Part shown: in pieces, positions 8,263 to 15,867 of the stretch | Layout: every line of letters begins with the position of its first letter | How positions within the stretch are numbered: position 1 is the first letter of the stretch | NCBI RefSeq assembly: GCF_900637295.1 | Contig: NZ_LR134363.1 | Location: forward strand, 1,984,001 to 2,048,000 | Origin: Actinomyces slackii | Lineage (GTDB): Bacteria; Actinomycetota; Actinomycetes; Actinomycetales; Actinomycetaceae | Direction of reading: 5' to 3' | DNA length: 64,000 bases | Program-made: the position numbers and the translations under genes | The notes under the pieces: generated by a model | What the model was told of the DNA's origin: nothing | Databases searched by the model: none | Seen by the model: the letters and a program-made list of their open reading frames with translations, nothing else

Positions 8263-9516
8263 TCAGCGAGCGACCACCTGGCCCTTGGCGACCACGGTGA
8301 TGCCCGACTCGGTGACGGTGAAGCCCCGCTCCCGGTCGCGCTCAGGGTCGATGCCCACCATGGCGCCCTCCTCGACGCGCACGTACTTGTCCAGGATGGC
8401 GCGGTTGACCACCGTGTTGCGGCCCACCTCAACGCCGTCCATGAGCACGGACTCGCGCACCGAGGACCAGGAGTTCACCCGCACCCCGGGGGACAGGACC
8501 GAGGAGATGACCTCGCCTCCCGAGACGATGACGCCCGGAGAGACGATGGAGTCCACCGCGTGCCCCAGGCGCTCGTGGTGCCCGTAGACGAACTTCGCCG
8601 GGGGCATGGCCGCCTGGTAGCCGGCGAACAGCGGCCAGCGGTCGTTGTACAGGTTGAACACGGGGGTCACCGAGATCAGGTCCTGGTGGGCGTCGAAGAA
8701 GGCGTCCACCGTCCCCACATCGCGCCAGTAGTCCCGGTCCCGCTCCGAGGACCCCGGGACGTGGTTGTCCTTGAAGTCGTAGACGCCGGCGGCGCCGCGG
8801 TCCACGAACCAGGGCACGATGTTGCCGCCCATGTCGTGCTTGGAGCCCTCGTCGGCGGCGTCGACCGTCACCGCCTCCAGCAGGGCGTCGGCATCCATGA
8901 TGTAGTTGCCCATCGAGGCCAGGATCTCCTCAGGGGAGTCGGGCAGTCCGGGGGTGTCCTTGGGCTTCTCCACGAAGGCCTTGATCTTGCCGCGGTTGTC
9001 CGGGTCGGTCTCGATGACGCCGAACTGGTCGGCCAGGGAGCGCGGCTGGCGGATGCCCGCCACGGTGCACGGCAGCCCCGAGGCGATGTGGTGCTCCAGC
9101 ATCTGGGAGAAGTCCATGCGGTAGATGTTGTCCGCACCGGTGATGACCACATAGTCCGGCCGCTCGTCATCGAGCAGGTTGAGGGACTGGTAGATCGCGT
9201 CGGCCGAGCCGAGGAACCAGTGCTTGCCCACGCGCTGCTGGGCGGGCACCGGGGCGATGTAGTTGCCCAGCATGTCCGACATGCGCCAGGTCTTGGAGAT
9301 GTGCCGGTCCAGGGAGTGGGACTTGTACTGGGTCAGCACCACGACCTTGAGGAAGCCGGAGTTGATCATGTTGGACAGGGAGAAGTCGATGAGCCGGTAG
9401 ATGCCGCCGAAGGGCACGGCGGGCTTGGCGCGATCGACGGTCAGGGGCATGAGGCGCTTGCCCTCACCACCTGCGAGGACGATTGCGAGAACACGTGGTT
9501 GAGCCATGTGGCACAC
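8263..9516 (-). CDS. glgC: Glucose-1-phosphate adenylyltransferase (ADP-glucose synthesis)
   Basis: Makes ADP-glucose, the donor for glycogen synthase. About 414-417 residues. N-terminal nucleotidyltransferase with the pyrophosphorylase loop [11 protein letters not shown] and substrate motifs [15 protein letters not shown] and VEKPKDTPG, then a C-terminal left-handed beta-helix ([21 protein letters not shown]). GTG 9516 has GAGGA at an ideal 6-nt spacing; the family-typical start [16 protein letters not shown] at ATG 9507 lies three codons further in, and either may be used. Divergent from glgA with a 172-bp shared control region. Confidence 0.94.
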   Translation of the reverse strand: MCHMAQPRVLAIVLAGGEGKRLMPLTVDRAKPAVPFGGIYRLIDFSLSNMINSGFLKVVVLTQYKSHSLDRHISKTWRMSDMLGNYIAPVPAQQRVGKHWFLGSADAIYQSLNLLDDERPDYVVITGADNIYRMDFSQMLEHHIASGLPCTVAGIRQPRSLADQFGVIETDPDNRGKIKAFVEKPKDTPGLPDSPEEILASMGNYIMDADALLEAVTVDAADEGSKHDMGGNIVPWFVDRGAAGVYDFKDNHVPGSSERDRDYWRDVGTVDAFFDAHQDLISVTPVFNLYNDRWPLFAGYQAAMPPAKFVYGHHERLGHAVDSIVSPGVIVSGGEVISSVLSPGVRVNSWSSVRESVLMDGVEVGRNTVVNRAILDKYVRVEEGAMVGIDPERDRERGFTVTESGITVVAKGQVVAR

Positions 9517-9688
9517 ACTACGTCCTCACGGGCCCGCGCGGGGCCGAATGGGACTAGTGAATCTCCCGAATGCTCCCGTAATGCGCCCAGGCGGGCTACC
9601 GTCGGAGGTGCGGCCCGGCGCCGACCGGCCGCAGCCCTGCACCGCAGGCGGTGCGGTCGGCTCACCGCGACAACAGAGAGGCATGCCC

Positions 9689-10918
9689 ATGAGGGTCGAC
9701 CTGCTGACCAAGGAGTACCCGCCCCAGATCTACGGCGGAGCCGGAGTCCACGTCAACGAGCTGGCCAAGGTGCTGCGACCACTGGCCGATGTGCGCGTCC
9801 ACGCCTTCGGGGGCCCGCGCGAGCCCGGCACCGAGGGGGCCGACGAGGGCGTGACCGGCTACCCCGAGATCGCAGAGCTCGCCGAGGCCAACGCCGCCCT
9901 GCGCACCTTCGGCGTCGACCTGGAGATCGCCCAGGGGACCGAGGGCACCGACCTGGTCCACTCCCACACCTGGTACGCCAACCTGGCCGGCCACCTGGCC
10001 GGCCTGCTTCACGGCGTGCCCCACGTCATCTCCGCCCACTCCCTGGAGCCCCTGCGCCCCTGGAAGGCCGAGCAGCTCGGCGGCGGCTACGCCCTGTCGT
10101 CCTGGGCCGAGCGCACCGCCTACGAGGCCGCCTCGGGGATCATCGCCGTGTCCAACGGCATGCGCGAGGATATCCTGCGCTCCTATCCGGCCGTGGACCC
10201 CGAGCGCGTCAAGGTCGTCCACAACGGCATCGACCTGGAGGCCTGGCAGCGCCCCGAGGGGCAGGAGGCCGACGCCGCGGCGCAGGCCACCCTGGAGCGC
10301 CTGGGCATCGACCCCCAGCGCCCCACGGTCGTGTTCGTCGGGCGCATCACCCGCCAGAAGGGCCTTCCCCACCTGCTGCGCGCCTGCGAGATGCTGCCCG
10401 ACGACGTCCAGGTGATCCTGTGCGCCGGCGCGCCGGACACCCCCGAGATCAAGGCCGAGGTCGAGGGCCTGGTGGCGGGCCTGCGGGACAAGCGCACCGG
10501 CGTGGTGTGGATCGAGGAGATGCTCCCGCGCCCCGAGCTCATCGCCGTGCTGGCCGCCTCCGACGTGTTCGTGTGCCCCAGCGTCTACGAGCCGCTGGGC
10601 ATCGTCAACCTCGAGGCCATGGCCGTGGGCCTGCCCGTGGTCGGCTCGGCCACCGGGGGCATCCCCGATGTCATCGTCGACGGCGAGACCGGCCTGCTGG
10701 TGCCCATCGAGCAGGTTCAGGACGGAACGGGGACCCCCATCGATCCCGCCCGCTTCGAGGCCGATCTGGCCGAGCGCCTGACCGCCCTGGTCACCGACCC
10801 CGCGAAGGTCAGCGCCATGGGCAAGGCCGCCCGGGCCCGGGTCGAGGATCACTTCGCCTGGCAGGCCATCGCCCAGCGCACCATGGACGTCTACACCTGG
10901 GTGCTCGAGCAGGGCTGA
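9689..10918 (+). CDS. glgA: Glycogen synthase, actinobacterial GT4 type
   Basis: Transfers glucose from ADP-glucose (or makes maltose-1-phosphate, as reported for the mycobacterial homologue GlgM). The 409-residue protein has a GT-B fold: N-terminal MRVDLLTKEYPPQIYGGAGV, acceptor-side HSHTWYANLAGHLAGLL, and the GT4 nucleotide-sugar loop with the EX7E motif in CPSVYEPLGIVNLEAMAVGL. ATG 9689 has AGAGAG 8 nt before it; ATG 9683 is too close to that site. A TACCGT -10-like box is near 9596. Divergent from glgC, so the glycogen pair may be controlled from the gap between them. Confidence 0.93.
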   Translation: MRVDLLTKEYPPQIYGGAGVHVNELAKVLRPLADVRVHAFGGPREPGTEGADEGVTGYPEIAELAEANAALRTFGVDLEIAQGTEGTDLVHSHTWYANLAGHLAGLLHGVPHVISAHSLEPLRPWKAEQLGGGYALSSWAERTAYEAASGIIAVSNGMREDILRSYPAVDPERVKVVHNGIDLEAWQRPEGQEADAAAQATLERLGIDPQRPTVVFVGRITRQKGLPHLLRACEMLPDDVQVILCAGAPDTPEIKAEVEGLVAGLRDKRTGVVWIEEMLPRPELIAVLAASDVFVCPSVYEPLGIVNLEAMAVGLPVVGSATGGIPDVIVDGETGLLVPIEQVQDGTGTPIDPARFEADLAERLTALVTDPAKVSAMGKAARARVEDHFAWQAIAQRTMDVYTWVLEQG

Positions 10919-11227
10919 GCCCCACCCGCCGGCAGGCCCGTCGCCTTCCCTGAGGACGACGGCGATCCGCCCGGTGCCGACCCTCAAGCCCGCGATGGGG
11001 CCCCGGGACAGCCGCGCTGTCCCGGGGCCCCATCGCAGGCTAAGGGAGGTCGTGGGGGAGGGCGGGCCGGGTGGGCGCCGTCTCCCGGACCCTCCCGCGG
11101 GGGATGCGGACACAGAGCGTTGTGGGACAGGCACCTTTTGGTGCACCCCGGACCCTCCCGCAGGGGAGGCGGGCAGGCCCCGGGGCCCAGCCCAGGGCTC
11201 AACTGGGGCCCGCCCGACGCCGACCCC
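10919..11227. other. Non-coding gap between convergent glgA and a hypothetical gene
   Basis: Holds the glgA terminator hairpin (10992-11036), then two copies of a 26-bp direct repeat (11084-11109 and 11147-11172; two differences) beginning CCCGGACCCTCCCGC. Between them a small stem GCACC-TTTT-GGTGC and the 14-mer GTGGGACAGGCACC (11122-11135) are seen; the 14-mer recurs inverted at 20909-20922. No convincing gene. Confidence 0.6.
10992..11036. terminator. Strong hairpin after glgA
   Basis: Perfect 21-bp arms around a 3-nt loop (CGC), starting GCGATGGGGCCCC. No T-run follows, as is common for terminators in GC-rich actinobacteria. It begins 74 nt after the glgA stop. Confidence 0.75.
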
Positions 11228-11980
11228 TCAGCCAGCAGCCCCGGAGGTGGGCGCCCACCGCTCAGTGGCCGCGCTAACCCCGCGCCTGGCCACCGCCGCC
11301 AGCGGACGCAGCACCTCGGCACGGCGTCTGGCCTGCAGGGCCGTGGCCGCCGCGCCGTCGTCGGCCAGGGCCAGCTCGCAGATCCCCAGCAGGCGCGCCG
11401 AGCGCTCCAGGAGCTCGACCCGGCGCGGATCGACCGCGGGCGGCAGGATGCGGGGATCGATGACTGCGGTGATCAGATCGTTGAGGGCATCGGCCAGATC
11501 CGGGCGCTCGCGGGCCAGGTCCAGCTCGATGAGCGCCTCGATGGCCTCCTGGGTCGCCCGGTGGACCTCGCGCCGGGCCTGAGAGGCGTCGAAGGGCGGT
11601 GCCGCCGTGGGCAGCGCGCTGACCCGCCACACCATGGAGGTGCCCGAGGGGCTGGGCACCAGCAGGCGCCGCAGACCCGGGCCGCTCTCGTGGATGACCG
11701 CCTCACCCGCCTCCAGCGCCAGTGGCAGCCCGGGGATGGGATCGGCTGGGGCCGGGAGCACGGCCGTCACGCGCGTGGGCCGGCCCACCCGGGCCATCCA
11801 GGCGGACAGGGGCAGCGGGTCGTCTGGGTCGCCTGAGCCGTCTGAGTCGTCTGAGTCGTTGATGGTGGGGTCCTCCACCGTATGCGCACCGTCCTGGCCC
11901 TCGACGACGGCGGCGCCTCGAGAGGAGGGGGACGGCAGCCACAGGGCCAGCAGGACGGAGGGCGGGAGGGTCAGGCTCAC
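11228..11980 (-). CDS. Hypothetical protein, 250 residues
   Basis: I do not recognise a family. It opens with GTG (MSLTLPPSVLLALWLPSP), has an Asp/Ser-rich insert (INDSDDSDGSGDPDD, near residue 40), and then a helical second half rich in Ala, Arg, Glu and Leu (REVHRATQEAIEALIELDLARERPDLADAL). A central strand-rich part (HESGPGLRRLLVPSPSGTS) looks globular. No signal peptide or clear membrane segment. Codon use matches neighbours, so it looks native. It is divergent from the stand-alone ABC ATPase at 12150. Confidence 0.7.
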   Translation of the reverse strand: MSLTLPPSVLLALWLPSPSSRGAAVVEGQDGAHTVEDPTINDSDDSDGSGDPDDPLPLSAWMARVGRPTRVTAVLPAPADPIPGLPLALEAGEAVIHESGPGLRRLLVPSPSGTSMVWRVSALPTAAPPFDASQARREVHRATQEAIEALIELDLARERPDLADALNDLITAVIDPRILPPAVDPRRVELLERSARLLGICELALADDGAAATALQARRRAEVLRPLAAVARRGVSAATERWAPTSGAAG

Positions 11981-12137
11981 CAGCCGACCCTACGATGCTC
12001 CTCCCGTGCCCTGCCCGAGCCCGGCCCGGTCGGCCTGGAGGGCCAGGGCCCTGGCGATGGTGAGCGCCGTCCACGGCGGGCCTTGCCGCCGACCCATCCG
12101 GCCGCGCGGACCTGGGACTGAGATCACCCGCGCACGG

Positions 12138-12143
12138 TAGCAT
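12138..12143 (+). promoter_or_regulatory. -10 box of the ABC ATPase gene (leaderless)
   Basis: TAGCAT lies 6 nt before the ATG at 12150, without a Shine-Dalgarno sequence. Confidence 0.5.
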
Positions 12144-12149
12144 CGCGCC

Positions 12150-12932
12150 ATGACCAGTGTGCTCGACCTCGACGGCGTCAGCCTCCATCGTGGTGCCACC
12201 CAGATCCTCGACCAGGTCACCTGGAGCGTGGACGAGGGTGAGCACTGGGTGATCCTGGGCCCCAACGGCGCAGGCAAGACCACCATCGCTCGGATCGCCG
12301 CCGCCCGTCTCTTCCCCTCCTCGGGAAGCGTCCGGGTGCTCGGAGAGCGCCTGGGCAGGGTCGACATCGCCGAGCTGCACCCGCGCATCGGCCTGTGCTC
12401 GGCGGCCCTGGCCGCCCGCGTGGGCGGTGGCGAGGAGGTCCTGGGCATTGTGCTGTCAGCCTCCTACGGGATGGTGGGTCGCTGGCGCGAGGAGTACGAC
12501 GACTTCGACATCGAGCGGGCTCACGGCCTGCTGGCCGCACTGGGCGCCGGTCATCTGGCGCAGCGGCGCTGGGCGAGCCTGTCCTCGGGTGAGCGCAAGC
12601 GCGTCGAGCTGGCTCGGGCCCTCATGCCCGACCCGGAGCTCCTCATCCTCGATGAGCCGGCGGCGGGGCTGGACGTCGCCGGCAGGGAGCAGCTCCTGGC
12701 CTCGTTGACCGAGATCATCTCCGCCCCCGGGGCGCCCTCCATGCTGCTGGTCACCCACCACCTGGAGGAGATCCCGGTGGGCTTCACCCACGCCATGGCC
12801 CTGCGCCAGGGCAGCGCGGAGGCGGCCGGCCCCCTGGCCGAGGTCCTGACCGGCCCGGTCATGTCAGCCACCTTCGGCCTGCCGCTGGAGATCCGCACGG
12901 ACCGGGGGCGCTACTGGGCCCGGGGCCAGTAG
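12150..12932 (+). CDS. ABC transporter ATP-binding protein
   Basis: A single ABC domain of 260 residues. Walker A is GPNGAGKTT (about residues 38-46), the signature is LSSGERKRVELARAL, Walker B is ELLILDEPAAGLD and the switch His is in LLVTHHLEEI. The pattern (cluster resembling ModF/YlmA-type ATPases with a VLGIVLSASYGMVG insert) is often annotated only generally. No permease or binding-protein gene adjoins it, so its partner is unknown. Confidence 0.88.
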   Translation: MTSVLDLDGVSLHRGATQILDQVTWSVDEGEHWVILGPNGAGKTTIARIAAARLFPSSGSVRVLGERLGRVDIAELHPRIGLCSAALAARVGGGEEVLGIVLSASYGMVGRWREEYDDFDIERAHGLLAALGAGHLAQRRWASLSSGERKRVELARALMPDPELLILDEPAAGLDVAGREQLLASLTEIISAPGAPSMLLVTHHLEEIPVGFTHAMALRQGSAEAAGPLAEVLTGPVMSATFGLPLEIRTDRGRYWARGQ

Positions 12933-13002
12933 GTGTCGTGGAGCGCTGAGGCCGAGGCGCATATCAACCGGACACCGCATCAGACCGCATCAGGAGGAAA
13001 TC

Positions 13003-13458
13003 ATGGGATGGCTGCTCTGGCTCGCAGGAGCCCTTGTCCTGACCGTCATCGAGACACTGACCGCCGAGCTGACCTTCCTCATGATCGCCGCGGGCGCCGT
13101 GGGCGGGGCCGTGGCCGCCGCCCTGGGCGCCCCCGTGTTCGTGCAGGTCGTCGTGTTCGCCGTGGTCTCGGTGCTCATGGTCTTCGCGGTGCGCCCCTGG
13201 GCCAGGCGGCGCCTGGCCGCGACCACACCGGAGATGCGCACCAATGCCGATGCCCTTGTGGGGCGCTCGGCCACGGCCCTGACCGCCGTCGATGACCACG
13301 GTGGCCGCGTCCGCCTGGCCGGTGGCGAGTGGAGCGCCCGCCTGGCCCCCGGCGCCGGCGACCGCCTGGCCGCGGGCGCCAAGGTGACGGTGGTCGACAT
13401 CGACGGCGCCATCGCCGTCGTGGCCCCCGCCCAGGCGACCGCGCCCCAGGCCACCTGA
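13003..13458 (+). CDS. NfeD-like membrane protein
   Basis: 151 residues: two to three hydrophobic segments in the first 65 residues (MGWLLWLAGALVLTVIETL; AGAVGGAVAAALG; VVVFAVVSVLMVFAV) followed by the soluble OB-fold domain of NfeD C-terminal type (NADALVGRSATALTAVDDHGG through GAKVTVVDIDGAIAVV). AGGAGG precedes the ATG. It is followed at 76 bp by an SPFH/band-7 gene, the standard NfeD partner, so the two likely form a membrane microdomain complex. Confidence 0.9.
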   Translation: MGWLLWLAGALVLTVIETLTAELTFLMIAAGAVGGAVAAALGAPVFVQVVVFAVVSVLMVFAVRPWARRRLAATTPEMRTNADALVGRSATALTAVDDHGGRVRLAGGEWSARLAPGAGDRLAAGAKVTVVDIDGAIAVVAPAQATAPQAT

Positions 13459-13534
13459 GGTCCTCGGAGACCACCACCAGACACTGCCCGTGTCACGTTC
13501 CCCCACTCGACTACCTCATGAGGAGGCCCTGCAA

Positions 13535-14725
13535 GTGTCAGAGTTCGCCATGATCCCCTTCGTCATTCTCATCCTCATCGCGGTCTTCGTGATCGTCGCG
13601 ATCTTCCGCGCGGTCCGGATCGTGCCCCAGAGCTACGCGATCATCGTCGAGCGCCTGGGCAAGTTCCAGGCCGAGTACGGTGCCGGGCTGCACTTCCTGG
13701 TGCCCTTCGTGGACCGGGTGCGCTCCACCGTGGACCTGCGCGAGCAGGTCGTGTCCTTCCCGCCCCAGCCGGTGATCACCTCCGACAACCTCGTGGTGAG
13801 CATCGACTCGGTCATCTACTACCAGGTCACCGATCCCAAGCGCGCCACCTACGAGATCGCCAGCTACCTCCAGGCCATCGAGCAGCTGACGGTGACCACG
13901 CTGCGTAACGTCATCGGCTCCATGGACCTGGAGCAGACGCTGACCAGCCGCGACCAGATCAACGGTCAGCTGCGCGGCGTGCTGGACCAGGCCACCGGGC
14001 GCTGGGGCATCCGCGTGTCCAATGTGGAGCTGAAGTCCATTGACCCGCCTGCCTCGATCCAGGGGGCCATGGAGCAGCAGATGCGCGCCGAGCGCGACCG
14101 CCGTGCCGCGATCCTGACCGCCGAGGGCGTCAAGCAGTCCCAGATCCTGACCGCCGAGGGTGACAAGCAGTCCGCGATCCTGCGGGCCGAGGGCCAGGCC
14201 CAGTCCGCCATCCTCAAGGCCCAGGGTGAGTCGCGCGCCATCCTCCAGGTCTTCGACGCCATTCACCGCGGCAACGCCGACCCCAAGCTGCTGGCCTACC
14301 AGTACCTGCAGACCCTGCCCAAGATCGCCAACGGCTCGTCGTCCAAGATGTGGATCGTGCCCACGGAGTTCACCGCCGCACTCGACGGCATCTCCGGGGC
14401 ACTGGGCGGCAGGTCCTCCGGCCCCGCGCCCTCGGGCTCGGGGGAGGAGGCCCCGGTGGGCGTGGACCTGACCGGGACCTCCCTGGACCTGGGGATCGCC
14501 TCGGACCTGGCGTCGACCAACCTGCCCACTCCGGAGGAGGCCCTGGCCCAGGCCCGGGGTGAGGCCGAGTCTGCCTCCCAGGAGGCCAGTGAGGAGGTGC
14601 CCGGTGCTCCCCGCGGCGCGGGCGCCCCGACGGCGCCGCCCTCGGTGCCGCCGGCCTCCCGGCCCTCCTCGCCCTCCGGCGACTATGGGACGGTGAGCCC
14701 CGAGGGCGGCCAGCCCCAGCAGTGA
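13535..14725 (+). CDS. SPFH/band 7 (stomatin-like) membrane protein
   Basis: 396 residues. An N-terminal membrane anchor (MIPFVILILIAVFVIVAIF, from about residue 7) precedes the SPFH domain (VRIVPQSYAIIVERLGKFQ; GLHFLVPFVDRVRSTVDLRE; SNVELKSIDPPASIQ). A coiled-coil with repeated ILTAEG/ILRAEG/ILKAQG units follows, then a Pro/Ser/Ala-rich, disordered tail of about 110 residues. GTG 13535 was chosen because AGGAGG lies 8 nt upstream; a frame extension to 13490 lacks such a site. Likely oligomerises in the membrane and works with the NfeD-like protein just upstream. Confidence 0.93.
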   Translation: MSEFAMIPFVILILIAVFVIVAIFRAVRIVPQSYAIIVERLGKFQAEYGAGLHFLVPFVDRVRSTVDLREQVVSFPPQPVITSDNLVVSIDSVIYYQVTDPKRATYEIASYLQAIEQLTVTTLRNVIGSMDLEQTLTSRDQINGQLRGVLDQATGRWGIRVSNVELKSIDPPASIQGAMEQQMRAERDRRAAILTAEGVKQSQILTAEGDKQSAILRAEGQAQSAILKAQGESRAILQVFDAIHRGNADPKLLAYQYLQTLPKIANGSSSKMWIVPTEFTAALDGISGALGGRSSGPAPSGSGEEAPVGVDLTGTSLDLGIASDLASTNLPTPEEALAQARGEAESASQEASEEVPGAPRGAGAPTAPPSVPPASRPSSPSGDYGTVSPEGGQPQQ

Positions 14726-14794
14726 GCCGGTGATCCGCGCCTCACAGCCTGGCAGCACGGCGGGAGGACCTGGGCAGCGCACCTCATGCGCGTC

Positions 14795-14800
14795 TAGTCT
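14795..14800 (+). promoter_or_regulatory. -10 box of leader ORF and SpoU methyltransferase
   Basis: TAGTCT lies 7 nt before GTG 14808. It sits inside the loop of an inverted repeat with 14-bp arms at 14752-14765 and 14801-14814. Confidence 0.45.
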
Positions 14801-14807
14801 TCCCGCC

Positions 14808-14939
14808 GTGCTGCTGTCTCATCACCGCCCCGATCCCCCCGATCCGGCGCCATGCGCTCCCTCCCACACGACCCTGCGGGCCGCAGGCCGTCGTGCCACC
14901 GGCCGCGCTTGGGCTCTCGGAGGCGGGGGCGCGGCATGA
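14808..14939 (+). CDS. Possible leaderless leader ORF coupled to the downstream methyltransferase
   Basis: A 43-codon frame starts with GTG 7 nt after a TAGTCT box and stops at TGA 14937-14939, overlapping the ATG of the methyltransferase (ATGA). The peptide (VLLSHHRPDPPDPAPC...) is Pro/His/Arg-rich and resembles no family I know. The placement suggests translational coupling rather than a functional protein. It could equally be a chance frame in GC-rich DNA. Confidence 0.35.
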   Translation: MLLSHHRPDPPDPAPCAPSHTTLRAAGRRATGRAWALGGGGAA

Positions 14940-15796
14940 TCATCGAGCTGAGCGGGGCCGGGGATGAGCGCCTGGCCGACTACACGAGCCTGACCGATGT
15001 GGCGCTGCGCCGTCGCCTGGAGACGGAGCGGGGCCTCTACATGGCCGAGTCCACCAAGGTCATCTCCCGGGCGGTCGCCGCAGGGCACGCCCCGCGCTCC
15101 TTCCTCATGGCTCCGCGCCATTATGAGGAGATGGCCCCGGTCATCGCCTCGGCGGTCGGCTGCCAGGGCAGGGCTGACGGCGGCCCGGTGCCGGTCTTCC
15201 TCGCCCCCGAGGAGGCCCTGGAGTCCATCACCGGCTTCCACCTGCACCGCGGCGCCCTGGCGGCCATGCACCGCCCCGCCCTGGCCTCGGTGCCCGAGCT
15301 CCTGGCCGATGCCCGGGGCGGGCAGGGGGCGCGCAGGGTCGCGATCCTGGAGGACCTGGTGGACCACACCAATGTGGGTGCCGCCTTCCGCTCAGCGGCG
15401 GCCCTGGGGATCGACGCCGTGCTGGTCACGCCGCGCTGCGCCGACCCGCTCTACCGGCGCAGCGTGCGCGTGTCCATGGGCACCGTCTTCCAGGTGCCCT
15501 GGACCCGGATCGACCCGTGGCCCGCAATGGGCGAGCTGCATGGCGCGGGCATGACGGTGGCGGCCCTGGCCCTGAGCCCCGAGGCGGTGAGCCTCGATGA
15601 CTTCGCCGCCTCGCCGGCTTGCACGGGGGCGGATTCCCGGGTCGCGGTCATCCTGGGCACCGAGGGGGACGGCCTGGCGGCCAGGACGGTGGCGGCGGCC
15701 GACGCCGTCGTGCGCATCCCCATGGCCGGCGGGGTGGACTCCCTCAACGTCGCGGCCGCGGCGGCAGTGGCCTTCTGGGCGCTGCGCGTCCCGTGA
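14936..15796 (+). CDS. TrmH/SpoU family RNA 2'-O-methyltransferase
   Basis: 286 residues with a C-terminal SPOUT domain. The three SpoU motifs are seen in order: NVGAAFRSAAALGIDAVLV, VAVILGTEGDGL and RIPMAGGVDSLNVAAAAAVAFW (trimmed families usually end this way). The N-terminal part has the substrate-binding layout LYMAESTKVISRAV. It would methylate a ribose in tRNA or rRNA; the exact nucleoside cannot be read from sequence. ATG 14936 has GGAGG 12 nt upstream and overlaps the stop of a possible leader ORF. It ends 21 bp before a strong terminator hairpin shared with the convergent PTS gene. Confidence 0.88.
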   Translation: MIIELSGAGDERLADYTSLTDVALRRRLETERGLYMAESTKVISRAVAAGHAPRSFLMAPRHYEEMAPVIASAVGCQGRADGGPVPVFLAPEEALESITGFHLHRGALAAMHRPALASVPELLADARGGQGARRVAILEDLVDHTNVGAAFRSAAALGIDAVLVTPRCADPLYRRSVRVSMGTVFQVPWTRIDPWPAMGELHGAGMTVAALALSPEAVSLDDFAASPACTGADSRVAVILGTEGDGLAARTVAAADAVVRIPMAGGVDSLNVAAAAAVAFWALRVP

Positions 15797-15816
15797 GGCG
15801 GCGGTAGGCGCATACA

Positions 15817-15853
15817 CCAAGGGCCGGGCTCCACGGAGGAGCCCGGCCCTTGG
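15817..15853. terminator. Bidirectional hairpin between methyltransferase and PTS genes
   Basis: Perfect 16-bp arms (CCAAGGGCCGGGCTCC and its complement) around a 5-nt loop, located between two convergent stops at 15796 and 15868. Confidence 0.8.
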
Positions 15854-15867
15854 CGGTGATGAGGCGA

